DNA of 64,000 bases, taken from NCBI RefSeq assembly GCF_027568515.1, contig NZ_JANKZF010000001.1:310001-374000 (forward strand). The letters are read 5' to 3'. Shown piece after piece: positions 35,272-43,676 of the stretch (position 1 is its first letter; each line of letters begins with the position of its first letter). Made by a program: the position numbers and the translations under genes. This DNA is from Arthrobacter sp. HY1533. Lineage in GTDB: Bacteria > Actinomycetota > Actinomycetes > Actinomycetales > Micrococcaceae. Below the pieces are notes generated by a model. The model did not search any database. It was given only the letters and a program-made list of their open reading frames with translations, and was not told the DNA's origin.

Positions 35272-36432
35272 CTACCGGAAGGCCGGGATGCCTGTGAGCT
35301 TTCGACCGAGAATGAGGGTGTGCACCTCATCGGTGCCCTCATAAGTGCGCACTGATTCGAGGTTGTTCGCATGGCGCATGGGTGAGTAGTCCAATGTGAT
35401 GCCGTTGCCGCCAAGCATGGCGCGGGCTTCCCTGCAAATTTCGATCGCCTCACGGCAATTGTTCAATTTGCCCACTGATATCTGGTCCGGCTGCAGTGTT
35501 CCGGCGTCCTTCTTGCGCCCCAGGTGCAGTGCGAGCAAGAATCCCTTGTTGATTTCCAGGGCCATGTTCACCAGCTTCTGCTGGCTGAGCTGGTAGCCAG
35601 CCAAAGGCTTTCCGAACTGCATTCGTCCGGCAGAATAGTCGAGGGCGGCCTCAAATGAGTCCCGTGCCGCTCCCATGGCCCCCCACATGATCCCGTACCT
35701 GGCTTCGTTCAGGCATGAAAAGGGCCCACCAAGTCCCAGTGTTTCGGGCAGCATTGCTGAATGGGGCAACCGGACGTTGGTGAGTTCCACATCGCACTGG
35801 ATGGATGCGCGCATAGAGAGTTTCGGGGAAATGGGCGTTGCGGTAAATCCCGGCGTCGACGTGGGCACCACAAAACCACGCACTCCCTTGTCACTCTGGG
35901 CCCAAATGATGGCAACCTGAGCCACGGAGGCCAGCCCTATCCATCGTTTCGTGCCGTTGAGCACCCAGTCACTGCCGTCCCGATGGGCAAAAGTGGCCAT
36001 GTTTCCCGGGTCCGAACCGGCGCTCGGTTCGGTCAATCCAAAACACCCGATGGCCTCCCCCTTGGCCATGGCCGGCAGCCACTCCTGCTTCTGCTCCTCC
36101 GAACCGTGCTTGTGGATGGCACTCATGGCAAGCGACCCTTGCACCGAGACGAACGTCCGCAGGCCGGAGTCCCCCGCTTCCAGCTCCGCACCCGCCAGGC
36201 CATACTCCACTGCGGTTCGGCCGGCACAACCATAACCGTCGATATGCATTCCCAGCAGGCCCAGCTTGGCCAGTTCGGGGACTATCTCCAGCGGGAAAAC
36301 GGCCTTTTCAAACCAATCGGCGATGTTGGGCTTGATCTCAGTGTCAACGAACGACCGCACGGAATCACGCAGTGTGCGCTCTTCCAGGGTGAGAAGTGAA
36401 TCGAAATCAATAAGGTCACTGGGATTGGTCAA
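35272..36432 (-). CDS. Acyl-CoA dehydrogenase, glutaryl-CoA dehydrogenase-like
   Basis: This 386-residue FAD enzyme dehydrogenates an acyl-CoA. CFGLTEPSAGSDPGNM, KRWIGLASVAQVAIIW and MQFGKPLAGYQLSQQKL are the flavin- and substrate-binding segments. SVRTYEGTDEVHTLILGRKL contains the catalytic Glu in the position used by glutaryl-CoA dehydrogenase. An R-Y-G-I-M-W-G-A-M-G-A-A stretch also matches that group. The start is a TTG at 36432 with AAAGGA upstream. It lies at the end of the ABC transporter operon. A paralogue is encoded at 44977-46179. It may be decarboxylating or not. Confidence 0.87.
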   Translation of the reverse strand: MTNPSDLIDFDSLLTLEERTLRDSVRSFVDTEIKPNIADWFEKAVFPLEIVPELAKLGLLGMHIDGYGCAGRTAVEYGLAGAELEAGDSGLRTFVSVQGSLAMSAIHKHGSEEQKQEWLPAMAKGEAIGCFGLTEPSAGSDPGNMATFAHRDGSDWVLNGTKRWIGLASVAQVAIIWAQSDKGVRGFVVPTSTPGFTATPISPKLSMRASIQCDVELTNVRLPHSAMLPETLGLGGPFSCLNEARYGIMWGAMGAARDSFEAALDYSAGRMQFGKPLAGYQLSQQKLVNMALEINKGFLLALHLGRKKDAGTLQPDQISVGKLNNCREAIEICREARAMLGGNGITLDYSPMRHANNLESVRTYEGTDEVHTLILGRKLTGIPAFR

Positions 36433-36570
36433 TTTGGGTCCTTTCGAGGTGATGGTTGGGTTGCCAGGGGAATTGGGACGGACGACGCCGGGACCTCCCG
36501 CCGTCGTGAGCTTGCGTTGGGCGAAACTCCCCTGCTGCGCGACGGCCGGCTTAGGAGAATTCCAGCCGCG

Positions 36571-37557
36571 CTACCACTTCCGTTTTACTTCTTCTGCCCA
36601 GCCAAAGATGGACTTCACGGGGATCTTCTCCCCTGATTCCGAGGTAATTTCGCCATCAAAGTACCCAAAGCATTGGTGCTCTTCGCTCAGGACAATGACT
36701 TTGTTGAAATTCGAATACCGGTCGTAAATGGGCGTGAATGTCAGATCCACCCGGGTGCCGGTGATGCGCCACGGCTTCATCCAGTCGCTGACGTCATATG
36801 TCCAGGAAAGCTCTTCACTGATCTTTTGAATTTCGCCATCAATGCGGAGCGAGTTTTCCGTGGACGGGGTCCCTTCCGTCCACTTCCCGCCAAACTGCAA
36901 GCCGATCTCGCGTCCGTTGGTCCGCCCGCTGCCCGAGGCCCAATTCCAGACGATCGAGTACGGCCACCGGCCCCTCCCATGATCCAAGGTGGCAAAGGAT
37001 TCACCGGCTTCAACCGGATACTCAACACCATCGGCAATGGTCATGCCGGACACGGGCAGGCAGTTGTCCTTGCGTGTGTACTGGAAAACCTTGTCGCTCC
37101 AAGGGACCAAAACCCCCATGGACTGGTGATTCGGCGGAACCACCACATCCAGGTCCACCTTCAACCGCGCTGAATCCATGTGCAGCCTCACGCCCCCGTC
37201 GTAGGGGATCATGCTGATCTGGATTTCCTTGCCCTTGCCGATGATGGGTTCGTTTGCCAGGCCGGTAAGCGCCTTGGTGCCGTTCTTGAACCACTGAATT
37301 TCCGCCAAGGGAATTGCCTTGAGCGTCTTCTTGTCCAAGAAGAATCCGGCGTTGGTGACCTTGTAGTCGGTGTCGGAGACATTGAGGGCCACCACATGGC
37401 TGGGTGTTGAAATGCACCAGTATTCAAAACGCTTGTTGCGACCCCATCCGCGCAAATTTGCCCGATGTTGGGGCGTTCTGCTCCAACCAACTGCTTCCGG
37501 GTTCAAGCGCCCGTTGGGCAGGCACATCTGAACCTGGCTGGTAATTTCACGTTCCAT
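36571..37557 (-). CDS. DUF2804 family protein
   Basis: The 328-residue protein matches the DUF2804 family in length and in several segments: CLPNGRLNPEAVGWSR, NKRFEYWCISTPSHVVALNV, YTRKDNCLPVSGMTIADG, DHGRGRWPYSIVWNWASGSG and GLQFGGKWTEGTPSTEN. The fold is probably a double lipocalin-like beta barrel, and no catalytic role is known. It has no signal peptide. The ATG at 37557 follows AGGAAGA. It lies 68 bp after the second permease gene, inside the ABC operon, so it may handle the imported substrate. Confidence 0.78.
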   Translation of the reverse strand: MEREITSQVQMCLPNGRLNPEAVGWSRTPQHRANLRGWGRNKRFEYWCISTPSHVVALNVSDTDYKVTNAGFFLDKKTLKAIPLAEIQWFKNGTKALTGLANEPIIGKGKEIQISMIPYDGGVRLHMDSARLKVDLDVVVPPNHQSMGVLVPWSDKVFQYTRKDNCLPVSGMTIADGVEYPVEAGESFATLDHGRGRWPYSIVWNWASGSGRTNGREIGLQFGGKWTEGTPSTENSLRIDGEIQKISEELSWTYDVSDWMKPWRITGTRVDLTFTPIYDRYSNFNKVIVLSEEHQCFGYFDGEITSESGEKIPVKSIFGWAEEVKRKW

Positions 37558-37625
37558 GAATACGGGTCTTCCTGTTGCGGCCATGTGGCCGGAGAATCAA
37601 ACGGTAAATCGTCCTCGGTGGGAGG

Positions 37626-38483
37626 TCATCCCTTGGTGGCGCCCTCGGCCAGGCCGTTGATGAGATGTTTTTGAACCATCAGGGCAAAAATAACCACGGG
37701 GATTACTGTGAGCGTGCCAACGGCCGTCAAGGCTCCCCACATGGCACCATTCTCCGTGTCGGCCGCCATGCCGGCGATTGCAACGGGAATGGTTGCTGCG
37801 TGCCTATTGGTCAGAATGAGGGCAAAGAGCAGTTCCTCCCAGGCGAGAATGATGCTGAAAATCAAGGTAGAGACAATGCCAGGCATTGAGATGGGCACAA
37901 TGATCCTAAAGAATGTGCCCAGCCTGGAGGCGCCGTCCAACATGGCGGATTCCTCAAGTTCCTTGGGCAGGGCTGCAAAGAATGAACGCATCAGCCACAT
38001 CACGTAGGGGATCAGGAAGGTGCAGTACGCCAGAATCAGCGTGATATGCATGTCGGTGATGCCCAAGGTGCGTGCCACGAGGAACATTGGCACAGCCAGT
38101 GCGATCGGCGGCACACCGCGGGAGGCAAGAATCAGGACGCCGATGGTTGCCCCGCCCTTGATGTTCAGGCGGGACAGGGCGTAGCCGGACATGGTTCCCA
38201 GCACCAGCGAGAGCACGCCTGCGCCGGCCGCAACTATGACCGTATTGACCATTCTCCGGCCGATGTCGGCCTGCTGCATGTAGCTGGTGTAGTTGTCCAT
38301 GGTGAAGGTGGAGAAGATTCTCGGCGGCGTCGTGAAAATGTCGGTGGGCAACTTGAACGACGTCGAAATCATCCAGAGGACGGGCAGGAGGAAGCCAAGA
38401 CAGATGGCTACACCGGCAACGATGCGAAACATGCGCCCTGGGTTTACTTTTCCTTTGCGAAGCTTCAGTGTCGTGGTGCTCAA
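37626..38483 (-). CDS. ABC transporter permease, CUT1 type (MalG-like)
   Basis: The 285-residue inner-membrane permease has six helices. The EAA loop LPKELEESAMLDGASRLGTF contacts the ATPase. The segment near the N-terminus (PVLWMISTSFKLPTDIFTTP) is typical of MalG-type subunits. Translation starts at a TTG that overlaps the stop of the MalF-like gene by 4 bp. The partner ATPase gene is absent from this window. Confidence 0.9.
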   Translation of the reverse strand: MSTTTLKLRKGKVNPGRMFRIVAGVAICLGFLLPVLWMISTSFKLPTDIFTTPPRIFSTFTMDNYTSYMQQADIGRRMVNTVIVAAGAGVLSLVLGTMSGYALSRLNIKGGATIGVLILASRGVPPIALAVPMFLVARTLGITDMHITLILAYCTFLIPYVMWLMRSFFAALPKELEESAMLDGASRLGTFFRIIVPISMPGIVSTLIFSIILAWEELLFALILTNRHAATIPVAIAGMAADTENGAMWGALTAVGTLTVIPVVIFALMVQKHLINGLAEGATKG

Positions 38484-39460
38484 AACCGGTCCTCAAGTTT
38501 CTTGGTTGTGCGGAGGAAGATCATCGTCATGATCATGGTGAGAACAAGAACGATGACCGCCATTGCTGATGATTCGGCGAATTTGAGCGAACGGAATGCT
38601 TCCTCGTAGATGTAGAGGTTGACGACGTTTGTCGATTGGCCCGGCCCGCCCCTGGTCGCGGCCAGGGCAATGTCAAACATTTTCACGGCGCCGAGCCAGC
38701 GAACCACGAACACCGCGCCGATGGCGCTGGCCAGCATGGGAAGGCTGACGTGGATCAGTGTGTGCCACCAGCGTGCACCGTCCACGGCCGCGGCTTCGAA
38801 AACGTCGCGGGGCAGCGCCAGCATGGCGGCCGATGCAATCAGGACGATGAACGGGGTCCAGCGCCAGGTGTCGATCAAGACAATGCTGATCATGGCAAGG
38901 TTCGGGTCACCCAGCCAGTTCAGGGGGCCGATGCCTGCAAATCCCAACACGTAGTTGACGATTCCCCAGAGCGGGTCGAGGAGCATTTTCCACACGCCGC
39001 CCGCGACAACGGGAGCCACCACCATGGGGATCAGGAACAGTGCGCGGACCAGTCCGCGCCACTTCCACTCCACGTTCAGCAGGTAGGCGATGCCAAAGCC
39101 AAGCACCATCTGCAGGGGAAGGGCAAGCACCAGGTAGATGCCGGTGACCTTCAGGGAGTTGAGGAATCCCGGATCCGTGATGGCCTCTATGTAGTTGTCC
39201 CACCCGACCCACCCCTTGGGCGCAAAAGTAGCCAGATTCAGATCGGAGAAGCTGATTTGAATCGTGTAGAAGATGGGGTAGGCCAGGAGGGCCAAAAGGA
39301 GAAGGGTGGTGGGCCCGAGAAAGGTCCACTTACTGAGCAGATCATTGACTTTCAATCTGGCACGCGAAGGCTGGGAATAACCGGCTTTCACAGCTCGCCG
39401 TGATGGTGGCGGGGTTTCGCTGGCTTCCTGCGTTTTGGGGAGGAGACTTGGGGAGCGCAT
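38480..39460 (-). CDS. ABC transporter permease, CUT1 type (MalF-like)
   Basis: The 326-residue permease has a cytoplasmic N-terminus of about 45 residues and six helices. The EAA loop is ALPRDVFEAAAVDGARWWHT. LLLLALLAYPIFYTIQISFS is the first helix with the family sequence. The ATG shares one base with the stop of the binding-protein gene (TAATG), so the two are coupled. Confidence 0.9.
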   Translation of the reverse strand: MRSPSLLPKTQEASETPPPSRRAVKAGYSQPSRARLKVNDLLSKWTFLGPTTLLLLALLAYPIFYTIQISFSDLNLATFAPKGWVGWDNYIEAITDPGFLNSLKVTGIYLVLALPLQMVLGFGIAYLLNVEWKWRGLVRALFLIPMVVAPVVAGGVWKMLLDPLWGIVNYVLGFAGIGPLNWLGDPNLAMISIVLIDTWRWTPFIVLIASAAMLALPRDVFEAAAVDGARWWHTLIHVSLPMLASAIGAVFVVRWLGAVKMFDIALAATRGGPGQSTNVVNLYIYEEAFRSLKFAESSAMAVIVLVLTMIMTMIFLRTTKKLEDRF

Positions 39461-40821
39461 TACTTGGACAGTGCTTTCTCAATTTCGGCCGCAGCGTCGT
39501 TGAGGGCCTTGGCCGTTTGGTTCGGATCCGCCATGGCAACCGCAGTCTGGTCGGCCAGGATTCGCTGCACCTCGTCGGAGTTGGTCAACCGTGGGCGCCA
39601 CATCTTGCCGGTTTCAGCGTCGGCATAGGCAATCTTCAGTGCATCGAATACTGGGCTAAGCCAGGCCTGCTCCGGGGTCGAGTCAAGTGTTGAGGTTCGT
39701 GCCGGGAACACACCCAAGGTGTTTGACTGCCACACTTCGCCTTCCTTGGAACTCAGCCATTCAACGAGCTTCCACGCAGCCTCCGTATTCTGTCCGCGGC
39801 TGGCGATGGCACCACTCCAGATGCCTCGGTGTGTTCCAGAGCTCTTGGATCCGGCCGGCATGACCTGAATGCCAACCTGGTCAGCCTTCAATGTGGTGGT
39901 CTTGGGATCGATGGCGGTTCCCCTGTAAACGCTGCCCCAGTTGAACATGGTGGCCGTTTTCCCTTGCCGAAACGCTTCCAGCGGCTCGGTGAACTGCCAG
40001 GTTGAGGCACCGGGAGGTGCGTACTTGAGCAGATCCACGTGCGTCTGAACGGCTGACACACCGGTCTCGTTGTTGAATGCGGGCTTGTTGTCCCCGTCAA
40101 GGAGCTCCCCGCCGTTGGCATTGAAGATGGTCTGCCACACAGTCGGCGTCAACGGATCACGGGTGAAGTAGGTGCCCACCGCCCAGGTGTCATCCTTGCC
40201 GTCGCCGTTGGTGTCCCGCACCAGCTTGGGCGCCTGAGCCATGTAGTCGTCCCAAGTGAGCTTGGGTGTGGGTTCGGGAACGCCGGCCTCCTTGTAGAGG
40301 GACTTGTTGTAGAACATCATCAGCATGTTGGAGCGCAACGGGACGCCGTACTGGACGCCCTCCCACTCCCCTGCGGCCAGCGGAGCGGCGTTGAAGTCGT
40401 TCCAGTCGTAGCTGGCGTCAGTCCAATCGGCCGCGTCCTTCTTCAGGTCAAGCAGGGCGCCGGTTGAAGCCATCTGCGGGATCCACGGATCATCAGCCAT
40501 GACAATGTCGTAGGTAGGGTCTGCAGCCGTCAGTTCAAGCATCGTCTTGGCCAGCTGGTCTCCGTACGGAACACCATCGATGGTCACCTTGATGTTGGGG
40601 AACTTCTTGTTGAATTCCGGAACCATTTGTTCCTGCCACTGCTTGGCGTATCCATCGTTGGCGAGAATCCTCAGCTCGACCGGCTTTTCGGCAGTACCAA
40701 CGCCGCCCGATTCCTTGGCGGGACCGCCGCATGCCGCCGTGGCCAACATTGCGGCAGCTAGGACACCAGCGCCAAGAAAGGCGCGCCGGGACGGCTGGAA
40801 GAATGAACCTGACTTATTCAT
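39460..40821 (-). CDS. Extracellular solute-binding protein (family 1) lipoprotein
   Basis: The 453-residue protein has a lipoprotein signal (SRRAFLGAGVLAAAMLATAA followed by Cys31; a twin-arginine precedes it). A cluster-B type periplasmic-binding fold follows. Typical segments are VAVAG-less IVMADDPWIPQMASTGALLD, GKTATMFNWGSVYRG and KLVEWLSSKEGEVWQSN. Family members bind sugars, polyols or glycerol phosphates. The coding context here (CoA-linked beta-oxidation genes) suggests another substrate, but this is not certain. It is the first gene of the operon, with a LysR-type box 107 bp upstream. Confidence 0.88.
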   Translation of the reverse strand: MNKSGSFFQPSRRAFLGAGVLAAAMLATAACGGPAKESGGVGTAEKPVELRILANDGYAKQWQEQMVPEFNKKFPNIKVTIDGVPYGDQLAKTMLELTAADPTYDIVMADDPWIPQMASTGALLDLKKDAADWTDASYDWNDFNAAPLAAGEWEGVQYGVPLRSNMLMMFYNKSLYKEAGVPEPTPKLTWDDYMAQAPKLVRDTNGDGKDDTWAVGTYFTRDPLTPTVWQTIFNANGGELLDGDNKPAFNNETGVSAVQTHVDLLKYAPPGASTWQFTEPLEAFRQGKTATMFNWGSVYRGTAIDPKTTTLKADQVGIQVMPAGSKSSGTHRGIWSGAIASRGQNTEAAWKLVEWLSSKEGEVWQSNTLGVFPARTSTLDSTPEQAWLSPVFDALKIAYADAETGKMWRPRLTNSDEVQRILADQTAVAMADPNQTAKALNDAAAEIEKALSK

Positions 40822-40927
40822 CGTCGAATCCTCGTTCTGTATATTTCGCGGACAACCCCCGTCACATCAACGTGATGGGGGCCACTGGACCTGCTGAAAG
40901 TCCACGATCCCAGATGAGGACTAGTCA

Positions 40928-40943
40928 AGTCCAATACTTAGTT
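40928..40943. promoter_or_regulatory. Candidate LysR box in front of the ABC transporter operon
   Basis: AGTCCAATACT is the exact reverse complement of the AGTATTGGACT core found at 42038-42048 and 43612-43622. It lies about 107 bp upstream of the binding-protein start. Its second arm is imperfect. Confidence 0.5.
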
Positions 40944-40969
40944 CTTATTTCAGTTATGCGGATTCTGTC

Positions 40970-41887
40970 TTAGTTGATGATGTAGTCAGGCACCGCCAGT
41001 GGCTGCGGCATTGCATGGCGGACAATGTTCAAAACAGCCTGCAGGTCACGGGCATTGTCATCTCGCCGCCACACCAACGCAGCGGCCAGATGGGGCACCC
41101 TGCCCCTGATCTCCTTGTAGACGAGGCCCGGAAAATTCACGTGCTGCACCGATGATGCGGTGATTGTTACGCCCACGCCCGCGGCGACCAAGCCAAGGAT
41201 CGTGTAGGAATCCGGCGCTTCCTGCAGGATCCGTGGAACGAACCCCGCTTGAAGAGCCAAATGAACTGTGGCATCCCTGATGGTGGACCCCAAAGTGCCC
41301 GGAAAAGACACGAAACGATCTTCGGCCAGGTCACGCAGGTCGATCGATGCTTCATTGGCCAGTCGATGGTCCGAGGGCAGCGCAACCACCAGGCGCTCGT
41401 ACTCGTAAATGTGGGTTGACACGCCGTCATTGGTGATGGGATACCTGGCAAATCCAATGTCGAGCTCACCACTGAGCACCTTGCGCACGGCAGCTCCACC
41501 GTAAATTTGCCCCAATAGCACTAGCTCAATTCCGGGCTGCTCCACACGGACCGCGCGGGCCAGGGTCGGCAGCGCTTCCCTGCTGCTTGCGCCTGCATAG
41601 CCAACTTTGATGCGTCCAACAATGCCGGCCCGGCCTATGGTTGCGGCCCGCATGGCGAGCTCTGCGTCGATAAGAACTGTTCGTGCCGGATCCAGGAACG
41701 CCTCACCCGCTTCGGTGAGGGTCACGGATCGTGTATTGCGTTCAAACAACTTGACGTGAAGTTCTTTTTCCAGAGCCTTGATTTGCTGGCTGAGCTGGGG
41801 CTGGGCCATTTGAAGCCGCTCTGCGGCCCTGCCGAAATGCAGTTCCTCAGCGACCATCACAAACCCCTTGAGACTGCGAAGTTCCAT
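40970..41887 (-). CDS. LysR-family transcriptional regulator of the CoA-linked catabolic cluster
   Basis: The 305-residue protein has the standard N-terminal helix-turn-helix (LKGFVMVAEELHFGRAAERL, QPQLSQQIKALEKELHVKLF) and a LysR substrate-binding domain (RIKVGYAGASSREALPTLAR). It stands between the transporter operon and the divergent aldehyde dehydrogenase gene. Sequence boxes in front of three units suggest that it activates all of them. The ATG at 41887 matches the family start; an in-frame extension to 41947 is rejected. Confidence 0.87.
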   Translation of the reverse strand: MELRSLKGFVMVAEELHFGRAAERLQMAQPQLSQQIKALEKELHVKLFERNTRSVTLTEAGEAFLDPARTVLIDAELAMRAATIGRAGIVGRIKVGYAGASSREALPTLARAVRVEQPGIELVLLGQIYGGAAVRKVLSGELDIGFARYPITNDGVSTHIYEYERLVVALPSDHRLANEASIDLRDLAEDRFVSFPGTLGSTIRDATVHLALQAGFVPRILQEAPDSYTILGLVAAGVGVTITASSVQHVNFPGLVYKEIRGRVPHLAAALVWRRDDNARDLQAVLNIVRHAMPQPLAVPDYIIN

Positions 41888-42031
41888 GCGCCACCTTCTG
41901 TAATAATTCGCCACAGTTGCTCGTGCGTTCATTTGCGATAGCAACATGCTTGTCCCGATATGCTAGCCAAACTAGACGCCTTCGGGGCCGGCGCCGCACT
42001 CATTAGTACATAATCATCATAAATTCCGCCC

Positions 42032-42048
42032 CCAATTAGTATTGGACT
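42032..42048. promoter_or_regulatory. Candidate LysR box upstream of the aldehyde dehydrogenase gene
   Basis: CCAATTAGTATTGG (42032-42045) is a palindrome with 5-bp arms and a 4-bp spacer, followed by ACT. It shares 16 of 17 bases with the box at 43606-43622. It lies 70 bp upstream of the dehydrogenase ATG in the divergent LysR promoter region. Confidence 0.6.
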
Positions 42049-42117
42049 GCATGACAGTTCTGCTGGCATCGTGAGTCCTGAGACCTAAGAATCTGCCCGC
42101 AGAAGGAACCTTGAACT

Positions 42118-43494
42118 ATGAGTAAGTATGCATCCATCAACCCGGCGACCGGCGAGCTCGTGGCCGAATTTCCCACTCTCACCGATGCGGCGGTGGAGAG
42201 CATCACAGAACGCTCCTTCACGCAGTATCAGCAGTGGCGGGCTCGCCCGCTCCCTGAGCGCGCAGCGGTCCTCGGCCGTGTGGCAGCACTTCACCGTGAG
42301 CGCTCTGCGGAACTGGCCGCCCTCCTGACTCTTGAGATAGGAAAGCCGACGACGGAGGCCCAAGGCGAGGTTGCCCTCGTCGCTTCCATCTATGACTACT
42401 ATGCCGACAATGCCGAACGGTTCCTCCAAGAGGAACCCCTGGACATCAAGGGGCCGGGCACAGCAGTGGTCCGCACTGAGGCAATCGGCCCTCTTGTTGG
42501 CATCATGCCCTGGAACTTTCCGTACTATCAGGTGGCCCGCTTTGCCGCACCGAACATCGCGCTGGGCAATACCGTCATTTTGAAGCACTCCAGCAATTGC
42601 CCACAGTCCGCATTGGCCATTGAAGCCATTTTCCGGGAGGCTGGGCTCCCGGCGGATGCCTACATCAATGCTTTCGCCACATCCGGCCAGATTGCCACCA
42701 TGATCGCTGATCCACGCATTCAGGGCGTCTCGCTGACGGGCTCGGAGAGGGCCGGATCTGCCGTTGCCGAAGTGGCAGGACGCCACCTGAAAAAGGTCTT
42801 GCTCGAACTTGGTGGTTCCGATCCGTTCATTGTGCTGCCGGATGCTGATCTGGACATTGCCGTGGCGGGTGCCGTCTCTGGCCGAATGTACAACGGAGGC
42901 CAGGCTTGCACAGCTTCCAAACGCTTCATCATTGTTGGCGATATTTATGACGAGTTCCTGAGTCGCTACGCGCAGGCGATGTCCAGCATCACCCCCGGAG
43001 ATCCCACAAACGCAGCGACGGCCTACGGACCGCTGTCTTCCAAGTCGGCTGCCGATGAAATTGCAGAAATCGTCGACGACGCAACGTCAAAGGGCGCCAT
43101 CGCGGTCGTTGGCGGACAAGGACCCGCAGGATCTGGGGCCTACTATCCCGCGACAGTACTGACCGGTGTTACTCCTGGAATGCGAGCCTACTCGGAGGAG
43201 ATCTTTGGCCCCGCGGCCGTGGTCTACCGTGTGGAGTCAACGGACGAGGCCATCGACCTGGCCAACGATTCCCCCTACGGCTTGTCCAGCTCCATTTTTA
43301 CGAGGGATGTCGAGTCCGCCAAGCTGCTTGCCGAACGGCTCGAAACCGGAATGGTCTGGATCAACAGCACCAGCCGCAGTGCCGCCGACTTACCCTTTGG
43401 CGGCGTCAAACGTTCTGGCTTTGGGCGGGAATTGGCACATTTGGGCATCAATGAATTCGCCAACAAGAAGCTCATACGGATTCCGGCGGCCTAG
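42118..43494 (+). CDS. NAD(P)-dependent aldehyde dehydrogenase, semialdehyde dehydrogenase-like
   Basis: The 458-residue protein belongs to the succinate-semialdehyde dehydrogenase group. The proton-transfer Glu is in VLLELGGSDPFIVLPDADLD and the catalytic Cys is in YNGGQACTASKRFI. IMPWNFPYYQVARFAAPNI and SLTGSERAGSAV bind the cofactor. It lacks the long N-terminal extension, as in many short ALDHs. It probably oxidises an omega-oxo acid to the dicarboxylate later activated by the CoA transferase encoded downstream. A hairpin follows it. Confidence 0.9.
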   Translation: MSKYASINPATGELVAEFPTLTDAAVESITERSFTQYQQWRARPLPERAAVLGRVAALHRERSAELAALLTLEIGKPTTEAQGEVALVASIYDYYADNAERFLQEEPLDIKGPGTAVVRTEAIGPLVGIMPWNFPYYQVARFAAPNIALGNTVILKHSSNCPQSALAIEAIFREAGLPADAYINAFATSGQIATMIADPRIQGVSLTGSERAGSAVAEVAGRHLKKVLLELGGSDPFIVLPDADLDIAVAGAVSGRMYNGGQACTASKRFIIVGDIYDEFLSRYAQAMSSITPGDPTNAATAYGPLSSKSAADEIAEIVDDATSKGAIAVVGGQGPAGSGAYYPATVLTGVTPGMRAYSEEIFGPAAVVYRVESTDEAIDLANDSPYGLSSSIFTRDVESAKLLAERLETGMVWINSTSRSAADLPFGGVKRSGFGRELAHLGINEFANKKLIRIPAA

Positions 43495-43524
43495 CAAACC
43501 TCCGCCTCCAGCCATCTTCGCTTC

Positions 43525-43554
43525 TTGCCGCCCCGAGCACGCTCCGGGCGGCAA
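43525..43554 (+). terminator. Hairpin after the aldehyde dehydrogenase gene
   Basis: A 9-bp stem TTGCCGCCC (43525-43533) pairs with GGGCGGCAA (43546-43554). The T-run after it is poor, so it may only reduce read-through. Confidence 0.45.
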
Positions 43555-43605
43555 AGCGGGTTAATGTCCTATTTGATTATTGCAGAATGCACATCAATAG
43601 GCATC

Positions 43606-43622
43606 CCAATAAGTATTGGACT
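43606..43622. promoter_or_regulatory. Candidate LysR box upstream of the CoA-transferase operon
   Basis: CCAATAAGTATTGG (43606-43619) followed by ACT repeats the palindrome at 42032-42048 with one changed base. It lies 55 bp upstream of the CoA-transferase GTG. Confidence 0.6.
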
Positions 43623-43676
43623 GGAAGTAATCCAACTGCGAAAGTTAAGGCGTCAACCAAGATTCCGAGGAGTACC

